Source: Bacillota bacterium (GTDB lineage Bacteria > Bacillota > UBA4882 > UBA10575). Taken from it: a stretch of DNA of 39,658 bases. The first letter of the stretch is position 1. Each line of letters opens with the position of its first letter. Shown here in pieces: positions 25,368-32,260 of this stretch. Location of the stretch: assembly GCA_012727425.1 (NCBI GenBank), contig JAAYHQ010000028.1, forward strand, positions 1 through 39,658. Direction: 5' to 3'. Made by a program: the position numbers and the translations under genes. The notes below the pieces were generated by a model. It was not told where the DNA came from. It searched no databases and worked only from the letters and a program-made list of their open reading frames with translations.

Positions 25368-26377
25368 AGACGTTTCCCCATTGCTTCCAGAATTGGGATG
25401 ATCCCTTGAACCAGGGTATGGAACTGGGGAAAATCAAGGGACTGGGGTCCGTCGGAGAGGGCGGCTTCCGGCCGGGGGTGCACTTCCACCATTAAACCGT
25501 CGGCCCCCGCGGCCAACGCGGCCCGGGCCAGGGGCAGCACCAGATCACGACGTCCACCCGCGTGGCTCGGGTCAGCAATAACCGGCAGGTGGCTCCATTC
25601 CTTAACCAGAGCAATGGCACTGACATCCATGGTGTTCCGGGTGGCCGTTTCAAAAGTGCGGATCCCCCGTTCACAGAGGACTACCTGGTAATTACCTTCT
25701 TTCATGATATACTCGGCGGCCATCAGCCATTCTTCGATCGTCGCCGCCATCCCTCTTTTCAAGAGCACCGGGATTTTAGCCCGGCCCACCTCCTGCAGGA
25801 GGGCAAAATTCTGCATGTTGCGCGCACCGATCTGCAGCATCTGGACGTGCTGAGCGACCAATTCCACTTCATGGGGGGAGACCACCTCGGTCACCACGGC
25901 CAAACCGGTGGCCTTCGCCACCTCCTGAATGAGCTTCAGACCTTCCGCCTTTAAGCCCTGGAAGGAATAGGGCGAAGTCCGTGGCTTAAAGGCCCCACCC
26001 CGGAGGATTTTACCCCCGACCGCTTTAAGCTGCTGGGCAGTGGACAAAAGCTGCTCTTCGTCCTCGATCGCGCAGGGACCGGCGATCAGGACCGCTTCTT
26101 CCCCGCCAAAAACCGCCTCCCCCACCTTGACCTGTGTGGAAACGGACTTAAAGTCCCTGCTGGCCAACTTAAAGGGTTTTAAAATCGGAACAACCCTTTC
26201 CACGCCCGCCATCGCAGCCACCGTTGGTATCAAATCTGGACTACGGTCGCCGATGGCACCAATGATCGTTCGCTCCACGCCCTGCGACAGATGGATCCCA
26301 AAACCCGCATTGCGCAGTTGCTCCTGGACCCGGGCAATCTGCTCCTCCGAAGCAGTCCGGGACATGATAATAATCAT
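25364..26377 (-). CDS. aroF: DAHP synthase, class I-beta with N-terminal regulatory domain
   Basis: Catalyses PEP + erythrose-4-phosphate to DAHP, the first shikimate-pathway step. The 337-residue protein has an N-terminal ferredoxin-like domain (about 1-70), as in the feedback-inhibited Thermotoga-type enzyme. The TIM barrel follows, with 'VLIAGPCAIEDEEQLL', 'KILRGGAFKPRTSPYSFQG', 'QIGARNMQNF', 'PVLLKRGMAATIEEW', 'CERGIRTFE' and the metal-site 'ADPSHAGGRRDLV'. The 95-base gap to hisC contains AGGAAAGGATGAGGG, serving as ribosome site, and a weak AAGAAAGA palindrome. Confidence 0.95.
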   Translation of the reverse strand: MIIIMSRTASEEQIARVQEQLRNAGFGIHLSQGVERTIIGAIGDRSPDLIPTVAAMAGVERVVPILKPFKLASRDFKSVSTQVKVGEAVFGGEEAVLIAGPCAIEDEEQLLSTAQQLKAVGGKILRGGAFKPRTSPYSFQGLKAEGLKLIQEVAKATGLAVVTEVVSPHEVELVAQHVQMLQIGARNMQNFALLQEVGRAKIPVLLKRGMAATIEEWLMAAEYIMKEGNYQVVLCERGIRTFETATRNTMDVSAIALVKEWSHLPVIADPSHAGGRRDLVLPLARAALAAGADGLMVEVHPRPEAALSDGPQSLDFPQFHTLVQGIIPILEAMGKRL

Positions 26378-26472
26378 GACACCCTCATCCTTTCCTACCT
26401 TTCTACCATCCTACCATAAAGAAAGAATCTTTCTTGCTTGTGCCGAACAAAGCAAAAAGTATAAATAAACCC

Positions 26473-27582
26473 TTATACCTCTTTCTCCAGAACAGCCAAC
26501 ACCTCTTCGAGCACAGTCAAGAACTTGGCGTTCTGTTCTTCGGTCCCGATCGTCACCCGAATCTGCCAGGGTAAACCGAAGATGTGGGCCGGCCGGACGA
26601 TCACCCCTCTCTTCATCATCTCCTCAAAGACCTGTGTGGCCAGATACGGTGTGGAAAAGAGGATGAAATTAGCCACACTGGGCGTATAAGTGAGTCCAAG
26701 ATTGGTTAAACCCCGCCCGATCTGCTCCATCCCCCGCCGGTTCATTTCCAGGCTCCGCGCCACGTGTTCCCGGTCGGCCAACGCCGCAACGGCGGCGACT
26801 TGCCCGACGCGGTTTACATTGAAGGGCTCACGGACCCGGTTGAGATAAGCAATCAGGTCCGGATCCCCGACGCCGTAGCCCACCCGCAAACCGGCCAAGC
26901 CGTAAATCTTAGAAAAAGTCCGCAGGGTCAGAACCCGCCCGTCCCCTTTGAACTCGATCCCGTTGGGGTAAGCCGCATCCTCCACATATTCGTAATAGGC
27001 CTGGTCGACAATGATCAAGACCTCCGGGGGAATGCGGGCAATGAAGGCTTCCATTTCGGCCCGGGTGTTCATTGTTCCGGTTGGATTATTTGGATTACAG
27101 ACAAAGATCGCTTTGGTCCGCGCAGTCACAGCCGCCGCCATCTTATCCAGGTCATGGCCCAAATCCTCCCCTTTGACCTTAACCAGCCGGGCCCCCATCA
27201 ATTGCGTGGCGTAAGCGTACTCGCCAAAGGTCGGATCGGCCACGATCACCTCGTCTCCCGGCCGAAAGAAGGCCTCGGCCACTAGTTTGATCACCTCGTC
27301 GCAACCATTGCCGACAATGATCTCCTCGGGTTTAACCCCAAGTTCCGCAGCCAAAGCTTCTTTTAACAGGTAACAGTTGCCATCGGGATAAAGATGGGTG
27401 TCCGCCAGGGCTGCCGTTGCCGCCTCCACCGCCCGGGGCGAAGGCCCGAGGGGGTTTTCGTTGGAAGCCAACTTCACCACTTCCTGCAGCCCCAATTCCC
27501 TCTGCACTTCCTCAATGGGTTTGCCGGGAACGTACGGGGTAATCCCCAGGATCTCCCGGCGAATCAATTTATCAACCGTCAT
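26473..27582 (-). CDS. hisC: Histidinol-phosphate / aromatic aminotransferase HisC
   Basis: A PLP-dependent class II aminotransferase. The ATG at 27582 is behind AAGGAG and GGAGG motifs; 369 residues. Landmarks: 'KLASNENPLGPSPRA', 'VGNGCDEVIKLVAEAF', 'CNPNNPTGT', 'QAYYEY' and the PLP lysine in 'RTFSKIYGLAGLRVGYG'. In an operon with aroH, aroF, tyrA and aroA it probably supplies tyrosine/phenylalanine transamination, perhaps together with histidine biosynthesis, as HisC does in B. subtilis. It overlaps the phosphatase gene upstream by 11 bases. Confidence 0.93.
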   Translation of the reverse strand: MTVDKLIRREILGITPYVPGKPIEEVQRELGLQEVVKLASNENPLGPSPRAVEAATAALADTHLYPDGNCYLLKEALAAELGVKPEEIIVGNGCDEVIKLVAEAFFRPGDEVIVADPTFGEYAYATQLMGARLVKVKGEDLGHDLDKMAAAVTARTKAIFVCNPNNPTGTMNTRAEMEAFIARIPPEVLIIVDQAYYEYVEDAAYPNGIEFKGDGRVLTLRTFSKIYGLAGLRVGYGVGDPDLIAYLNRVREPFNVNRVGQVAAVAALADREHVARSLEMNRRGMEQIGRGLTNLGLTYTPSVANFILFSTPYLATQVFEEMMKRGVIVRPAHIFGLPWQIRVTIGTEEQNAKFLTVLEEVLAVLEKEV

Positions 27583-28186
27583 TTCTCCTTCCTCCCTCCA
27601 CCAACTGCCATGTTCCGTTCCAAACCACGACCACCCGTTCGGCATTGGCGGGCGACTTGCGGATCAGGCCCAGCCCGGCCCGGAAGAAAGCCCGGATAAA
27701 ACCGCCATGGGAGACAACAAGCACGCGCCGTCCCGCAAAAACAGTCGCCAACATCGACATTGTCGCTACCGCCCGCGCTTCGATCTGGGTGCGCGTTTCC
27801 AATTCCGGCAATGACAGATGGTCACTGCCTTCCGGGTACTTTGCTTCAATCTCCGCCGCTGTTAAGCCTTCCAGCGGTCCAAAATTCCGTTCGCGGAGAC
27901 CTTTGTGGAAAAAAACCGGAATCTCGAGCACCCGGCCGATAATCTCGCCGCTTTCCGCGGCTCTTTGCAGATCGCTGGCGACGACCACCTCCCAGCCCTC
28001 GTCCTTGAGTGCTGCGGCCAATTGGCCAATCTCCTTCCGGCCCTGTTCGTTCAAGGGTGTATCCGTGCGCCCTTGGATACGGTTCTCCCGGTTCCAATCG
28101 GTGGTCCCGTGGCGAACCAGACAAAACCTAGTCACGGGCGGCGACCCGGTCGGGACGGAGCGTTTTGGCTTCGCGTAAATAGACAT
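27572..28186 (-). CDS. Histidine-phosphatase (phosphoglycerate-mutase-like) family protein
   Basis: A broad-specificity histidine phosphatase or cofactor-dependent mutase-like enzyme. The catalytic motif FCLVRHGTTDWNRENRIQG, 'LNEQGRKEIGQLA', 'ASDLQRAAESGEII', 'RERNFGPLEG' and 'VVSHGGFIRAFF' are present. I use the ATG at 28186, six bases after AGGAGG, giving 204 residues. This places its start 59 bases inside aroH. A GTG at 28135 would give a conventional short N-terminus but has no ribosome site. Substrate unknown; the operon context suggests a phosphorylated aromatic or histidine-pathway intermediate, which is only inference. Confidence 0.88.
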   Translation of the reverse strand: MSIYAKPKRSVPTGSPPVTRFCLVRHGTTDWNRENRIQGRTDTPLNEQGRKEIGQLAAALKDEGWEVVVASDLQRAAESGEIIGRVLEIPVFFHKGLRERNFGPLEGLTAAEIEAKYPEGSDHLSLPELETRTQIEARAVATMSMLATVFAGRRVLVVSHGGFIRAFFRAGLGLIRKSPANAERVVVVWNGTWQLVEGGRRNDG

Positions 28187-28502
28187 GTTGCACCTCCTGA
28201 CCGGGACCACCGTGGTAAGCATGGATTAAAACCCGGATACAGCGGGGTAAAGACCCGGGAACGGCCATCTCGACACTGTCCAGCAACGCCCAGTCGTTAT
28301 AGCCTAATTGGCGGGCGGCTTCCGCCGGGAAAGCGGCATTTAGATCGGGCGTCGCCGTGAAAAAAACACTGATCACCCGCCGGGGGTCGATTTTATTCCG
28401 CGCGATCATCTCGGTCAGCAACTCACGCGTTGCGGCCAGAATCGCTTCCCGTGTATTGGCGTCAACCGTGGTTGCCCCCCGAAACGCTTTTACCGTCTCC
28501 AC
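28128..28502 (-). CDS. aroH: Chorismate mutase, AroH class
   Basis: Converts chorismate to prephenate. The GTG at 28502 lies six bases behind GAGGAGG, giving 124 residues beginning METVKAFRGATTVDANT, the standard AroH N-terminus. An upstream GTG at 28532 is too near its AAGGAG. Other AroH motifs: 'AATRELLTEMIARN', 'VISVFFTATPDLNAAFPAEAAR', 'LDSVEMAVPGSLPRCIRVLIH' and the C-terminal 'VQHVYLREAKTLRPD'. It is first in the aromatic operon; no prephenate dehydratase is present, so this cluster is tyrosine-branch oriented. Confidence 0.93.
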   Translation of the reverse strand: METVKAFRGATTVDANTREAILAATRELLTEMIARNKIDPRRVISVFFTATPDLNAAFPAEAARQLGYNDWALLDSVEMAVPGSLPRCIRVLIHAYHGGPGQEVQHVYLREAKTLRPDRVAARD

Positions 28503-28688
28503 CCGTCTCCTCCTCTCCAGATCCTGCTTCACGGCTCCTTAATTAACCAACTGATTAAGCACAACCTAAAAACTACTCCCACTGAGCTCTATTTTATATG
28601 GGCACCCTTGCCGGAGAACGGACCGCTATACCGCAGAATTGACTGGCGGTCTGAGCGCAAGTAGAGCAAGACGCTCTCACCCGCGGTT
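28503..28688 (-). promoter_or_regulatory. Leader/intergenic region of the aroH operon with hairpins and NAG triplets
   Basis: A 186-base gap between hutP and aroH. Read on minus, potential pairings include AGAGC/GCTCT, GACCGC/GCGGTC and an enclosing AGAAC/GTTCT, so the first half could fold as a multibranch structure. The ACCGC arm has two competing GCGGT partners. TATAAA at 28598-28593 could be a -10 but has no clear -35. Further on come TAG-N4-CAG-N6-TAG-N4-TAG (28591-28566). There is no rho-independent terminator and no T-box signature, so a classical attenuator is not visible. Function unproven. Confidence 0.35.
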
Positions 28689-29102
28689 CTATTTAAGCGC
28701 CCGATGCCCGAGGCCGACCGCCACCTCGTTGAGATGCAAGAGGCCGACGGCACAAAAGACCGCCACGCTCAGGTGATCACCCCGGCGGGCCAAGCCGATT
28801 TTTCCGCCCAGATTCAAACCGAAAGCCTTCGGGATAATCTGCTGCAACGCCTCATGGGTGGCCCCGGCCACCGCACCCTCTTCGGCATGGGTATCCCCCA
28901 CCAAATACTCGCGCTTGGCAGCGACCACCGCCCGTTCAATTATGGTCTTCACCGACTGCATCATTTCCCCGCCAAAATCGACCGCCGCAGCCCGGATCTG
29001 CTCTTCCCGCAGCATCTCCTTGAAGAGCCGTTCTTCCTCCCGCGAACGGCTGATCGCCATTTTGAGAGCCGCCGCCGCCACTTCTTTACTGTTTCCGCTC
29101 AT
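28689..29102 (-). CDS. hutP: HutP-family RNA-binding regulator
   Basis: HutP of B. subtilis is an L-histidine- and Mg-dependent antiterminator that binds NAG-repeat RNA. This 137-residue protein shares the C-terminal core: EEGAVAGATHEALQQIIPKA, 'FGLNLGGKIGLARRGDHLSVAVF', then 'GLLHLNEVAVGLGHR'. These include the family's histidine ligand region and closing Gly-His. The N-terminal half (KEVAAAALKMAISRSREEERLFKEM) is the longer helical form common in clostridial homologues. No hut catabolic gene is near; instead the aromatic/hisC operon follows. A terminator precedes it, so it should have its own promoter. Symbol by homology; the target is unknown. Confidence 0.82.
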   Translation of the reverse strand: MSGNSKEVAAAALKMAISRSREEERLFKEMLREEQIRAAAVDFGGEMMQSVKTIIERAVVAAKREYLVGDTHAEEGAVAGATHEALQQIIPKAFGLNLGGKIGLARRGDHLSVAVFCAVGLLHLNEVAVGLGHRALK

Positions 29103-29124
29103 CGCTTACATCACCCCCGGTAAT

Positions 29125-29147
29125 AAAAAAAGCACCCCACGGAGTGC
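29125..29147 (-). terminator. Rho-independent terminator upstream of hutP
   Basis: Minus-strand hairpin GCACTC-CGTG-GGGTGC (29147-29132) is followed by seven Ts. It lies 23 bases before the hutP start, so it ends whatever is transcribed from 29148-29500 (the small membrane gene and/or an unassigned RNA) or acts as an attenuator for hutP. Confidence 0.8.
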
Positions 29148-29367
29148 CTGCAAACTAAGCTTTACCCGGTCGGGAACTGCCCTTTTAACGGGGAGAGGTT
29201 GCAGTGTTCAACCGCAACCATCAGGTCAACGGACCACCGGCCGTTCCGCCCGTTCGTTCCGCAATTCCCTTATGTAAGCTGCCACACTACCGTCTTGCCT
29301 TTTTACCATACAATCTAACATATTTCCCCGCTTTACGCAAGATGGCAGCAGGCATTCTTGCCATTTT
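29148..29367 (-). other. 220-base gene-free stretch, possible structured RNA ending at a terminator
   Basis: Between the small membrane gene and the terminator. Read on minus it has a promoter-like TTGCGT-N17-TAGATT (near 29340-29310). Two CGGAACG repeats and hairpins GGTTGC/GCAACC, CCC/GGG and CCCG/CGGG follow, and then the terminator. No credible protein start with a ribosome site is seen. This would fit a small noncoding RNA or a hutP attenuator leader. I do not recognise SRP RNA, 6S RNA, tmRNA, a T-box or a known riboswitch in it. Confidence 0.3.
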
Positions 29368-29514
29368 TTAATATAGCCCGTGCACCGGCTGCCCCTCCAA
29401 CTGTTCCACCACACAAAAAGTGGCCCGGAAGGACGGAAGCAACAGGAGGAGCTGAATCAGACACAAAGTAATCACGAGGACGAGTAGTAGATTTTTCCAG
29501 AAACGCTCCACCAC
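29368..29514 (-). CDS. 48-residue single-pass membrane protein, unknown function
   Basis: A short frame directly downstream of the patatin-like gene (15-base gap). A GTG at 29514 follows GGAAGGGG at about eight bases; a TTG two codons earlier (29520) is a less well spaced alternative. The product reads VVERFWKNLLLVLVITLCLI, then QLLLLLPSFRATFCVVEQLE and a short tail. This gives one strong membrane helix (about residues 9-26) followed by a short extracytoplasmic or cytoplasmic tail. No family recognised. The clean hydrophobic segment, codon usage and operonic position argue it is real. Confidence 0.6.
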   Translation of the reverse strand: MVERFWKNLLLVLVITLCLIQLLLLLPSFRATFCVVEQLEGQPVHGLY

Positions 29515-29529
29515 GGTCAACCCCTTCCG

Positions 29530-30351
29530 CTAAAACCGGTCCCCGGCCGCTTTTTCCCGGCCGCTTTGAAACTCCGCAATGATCCGGCGCATCGCCGGCA
29601 AAGCCTTCCGGGCGGCGGCTTCACCCTGGGCAATACACTCCTCCACCCGCGAAAACTGGAGGGTACCCACATCCCCCACCTCCGGTGCGAGGATGAAATC
29701 GGCATGTTGCAACTGGATCCCGTCCAACTTGTGCATCATAATCTCCGAACTGCGGTAAAGAATGTCAAAGACGCTCCGCGGCGGTTCCGGAACCAAATCA
29801 CCGCCCACGTATACAGCAAAGACCAGATCCATGCCCATCGCCGCCGCGGCGATCACCGGAACACCCGCCACCAGTCCGCCGTCGACCAGCAGGCGCTCAC
29901 CATGGGGGACCGGCGTGAAGACGCCGGGAATCGAGATCGAAGCCCGCACCGCCAGATCGAGGGGGCCTTGCGTAAAAACAACCTCCTCGCCGGTGAACAG
30001 ATCGGTGGCAACAATCCGCACCGGAACCGCCAATTCCTCCAGCCTTTTGCGCTTCGTCAGTAACCGGATTAATGGGATCAGCCGTTTCCCTTCGACCAGT
30101 CCGTAGCGGGGAAACCGGAGGTCGATAAAGTCTTCCCAGGCGATCCGGGTTGCTAAAGCCGCCAAGTATTTCAGATCGGTCCCGGCGGCAAAAAGCGCCG
30201 CCATCACCGCCCCCATACTCGTTCCGGCCAGTGCATCCACGGGGATCCCCTCTTCCTGTAAAACCTTGAGGACCCCAAGGTGGGCAAAACCACGCACCCC
30301 CCCACCACCCAACGCCCAGGCGATCCTGGGCCGTGGCCGCAAAACTGTCAT
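29530..30351 (-). CDS. Patatin-like phospholipase (RssA/YlbK type)
   Basis: A Ser-Asp dyad lipid hydrolase. The ATG at 30351 lies eight bases after AAAGGGGG; 273 residues. Oxyanion-hole motif ALGGGGVRGFAHLG at 13-26, nucleophile elbow GTSMG with Ser45, and DGGLVAG with Asp157 are all intact. No signal peptide, so it is probably a cytoplasmic or membrane-surface phospholipase/lysophospholipase. It follows lonB with a 65-base gap and is followed by the small membrane gene. The physiological lipid is not known. Confidence 0.9.
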   Translation of the reverse strand: MTVLRPRPRIAWALGGGGVRGFAHLGVLKVLQEEGIPVDALAGTSMGAVMAALFAAGTDLKYLAALATRIAWEDFIDLRFPRYGLVEGKRLIPLIRLLTKRKRLEELAVPVRIVATDLFTGEEVVFTQGPLDLAVRASISIPGVFTPVPHGERLLVDGGLVAGVPVIAAAAMGMDLVFAVYVGGDLVPEPPRSVFDILYRSSEIMMHKLDGIQLQHADFILAPEVGDVGTLQFSRVEECIAQGEAAARKALPAMRRIIAEFQSGREKAAGDRF

Positions 30352-30416
30352 CAAACCGACCCCCTTTATGCTAGTATACCATAGCCTAACCCCGCTCAAA
30401 AAGGGGGACTGCTTTA

Positions 30417-32159
30417 TCAACCGCCGGCCGCAACGACCAGTTCTTCCTTCCCGCCCTGGGCTGGTCGGTATTGCTCCGGTCGTGTCTCACATGTCATTGC
30501 CTCTTTTTGCCCCGCCGGTTCCTCCGCCGTTTCTCCTGCCGAATCCGGCCGGAAAGCCCATTGGATAACCTCTTCAATCCGGCGGACCGGAATAATCTCT
30601 AACCCGGTTTCGTCCGCAAAGGAATCCTGCCAGTTCTCGGCAGGGATCAGGACCCGCTTGGCACCGGCTTCCTTGGCCGCTTTGAGCTTGGGAACAATCC
30701 CGCCCACCGGCATGACCGTCCCTAAGATGGAAACCTCCCCGGTCATCGCCACCAAATTATCCACGGGTTTGCCGGTCAGGGCGGAATAAACCACGGTAAC
30801 CAGGGCCACACCGGCCGACGGACCATCCAGTGGTATCCCCCCGGGGAAATTTATATGCAGGTCATATTTGGTGGAATCAAGATGGAAATATTTTTTTAAG
30901 ATCGTTAACACATTTTCCACCGATTCCCGGGCCGTACTCCGCCGCCGGACCGTCCGCCCGTACTCGCCCATCTCTTCCTCTTCAATAACCCCCGTGGTTA
31001 TCACCCGCCCCGGCCGGTCTGCTACCGGAAGCGCCGTGGCCTCCAAGGCCACCAGCATCCCCAGATTTGGCCCATAAACCGCCAGACCGTTGGCGTAACC
31101 CACTTGGGGCTTGGCCGGAACTTTCTTGTGCGGGCGCGGCGTATACTGGCCGCTGCTCACCACCCACTCCAGATCCTTCCGCCGGATCAACTTCCGCCCC
31201 TCAGTCAGCGCCAGCCCGGCGGCCAACTGTACCATGTTGACACTCTCCCGTCCGTTATGCGCATATTTACTGATAATCTCAAGGCCGCCTTCTTCCAGCT
31301 CAAACCCGATCTTCGCGACGGCGTTCCGGGCAATCTGTTGGATCTCTTCCGGAGTGAGCGCCCGGAAGAAAATCTCGACGCAACGGGAGCGGAGTGCCGG
31401 CGGAAGCTCATGGGGTTGGCGGGTGGTCGCTCCGATCAAACGGAAATCGGCCGGTAGACCATTCTGGAAAATGTCATGAATATGGGAAGGAATGTTATGG
31501 TCTTCCGAGCTATAATAGGCACTTTCAAAGAAGACTTTCCGGTCTTCCAAAACCTTCAATAACCTGTTCATCTGGTAGGGATGGAGTTCGCCGATCTCAT
31601 CAATGAAGAGAATGCCGCCGTGGGCTTTGGTCACCGCCCCCGGTTTCGGCTGGGGGATCCCGGCCATCCCCAACGGGCCCGCCCCCTGGTAGATCGGATC
31701 GTGGACCGAACCGATCAACGGATCGGCAATGCCCCGCTCATCAAAGCGCGCGGTGGTCGCATCCACTTCGATAAATTTGGCCGTACTTTTCAGCGGCGAC
31801 AGCGGGTTTTGTTTAGCCTCTTCCAAAACCACACGGGCGGCGGCGGTTTTCCCTACCCCCGGTGGCCCGTAGAGCAACAGGTGTTGCGGGTTCGGCCCGC
31901 ACAGCGCCGCCCGTAACGCCTTCAGTCCGTCTTCTTGGCCGATGATCTCCTCAAAGCTGGCGGGCCGGGTTTTTTCCGCCAGGGGTTCCGTCAGAGAGAT
32001 CGCCCGCAAACGCCCCAGCTTTTCCAGCTCTTTTTTGGCTTCCCGGTCCACCGCGATCTTCGTTCCCTGCTGCGCTCGTAAAAGATTCCAAAAATAGAGG
32101 CCAATCACGATGGCAAAAAAAAGGTTGATCAAACCCAAAATGCTCCCGGCGTAACTCAT
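30417..32159 (-). CDS. lonB: Membrane-anchored ATP-dependent protease LonB
   Basis: A Lon-family AAA+ protease of the LonB subgroup; in B. subtilis it is forespore-associated under SigF. The 580-residue protein has an N-terminal membrane helix (about 5-25), Walker A GPPGVGKT at 98-105, Walker B ILFIDEIGE at about 183-191 and a C-terminal Lon peptidase domain. The Ser448 (DGPSAG) and Lys491 (VPKLKAAKEAG) dyad is intact. A Glu/Gly/Pro-rich tail (about 540-580) extends past the usual end. It follows clpX but is separated by a terminator, so it probably has its own promoter within 32160-32232; I could not assign its sigma factor. lonA does not follow. Confidence 0.94.
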   Translation of the reverse strand: MSYAGSILGLINLFFAIVIGLYFWNLLRAQQGTKIAVDREAKKELEKLGRLRAISLTEPLAEKTRPASFEEIIGQEDGLKALRAALCGPNPQHLLLYGPPGVGKTAAARVVLEEAKQNPLSPLKSTAKFIEVDATTARFDERGIADPLIGSVHDPIYQGAGPLGMAGIPQPKPGAVTKAHGGILFIDEIGELHPYQMNRLLKVLEDRKVFFESAYYSSEDHNIPSHIHDIFQNGLPADFRLIGATTRQPHELPPALRSRCVEIFFRALTPEEIQQIARNAVAKIGFELEEGGLEIISKYAHNGRESVNMVQLAAGLALTEGRKLIRRKDLEWVVSSGQYTPRPHKKVPAKPQVGYANGLAVYGPNLGMLVALEATALPVADRPGRVITTGVIEEEEMGEYGRTVRRRSTARESVENVLTILKKYFHLDSTKYDLHINFPGGIPLDGPSAGVALVTVVYSALTGKPVDNLVAMTGEVSILGTVMPVGGIVPKLKAAKEAGAKRVLIPAENWQDSFADETGLEIIPVRRIEEVIQWAFRPDSAGETAEEPAGQKEAMTCETRPEQYRPAQGGKEELVVAAGG

Positions 32160-32232
32160 CGTTCATTTTCCCTCCCAGATCCCAACTTCCCGTATATTAT
32201 CCCCAACCGTGCTATTTTCATGAGTTTTTACC

Positions 32233-32260
32233 AAAAAATAAACCCGCTGTCCAGCGGGTT
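32233..32260 (-). terminator. Rho-independent terminator of tig-clpP-clpX
   Basis: Minus-strand hairpin AACCCGCT-GGAC-AGCGGGTT (32260-32241) is followed by TATTTTTT. It starts directly at the clpX stop codon and separates the chaperone/protease operon from lonB. Confidence 0.88.

Noticed and set aside
26378-26472. AAGAAAGA/TCTTTCTT palindrome between hisC and aroF as a terminator.
   Set aside because: Low-GC stem with no U-tract after it, inside an evident operon; unlikely to terminate.
28503-28688. Possible T-box riboswitch upstream of aroH (an ACCGCGG stretch near 28682-28688).
   Set aside because: The full antiterminator motif AGGGTGGNACCGCG is absent, no specifier stem or intrinsic terminator is visible, and the ACCGCGG stretch is immediately after the hutP stop.
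32160-32232. A SigF-type promoter for lonB (GGGGATAATATA element).
   Set aside because: A -10-like element is present but no -35 with correct spacing matches the SigF or SigA consensus well enough to call.
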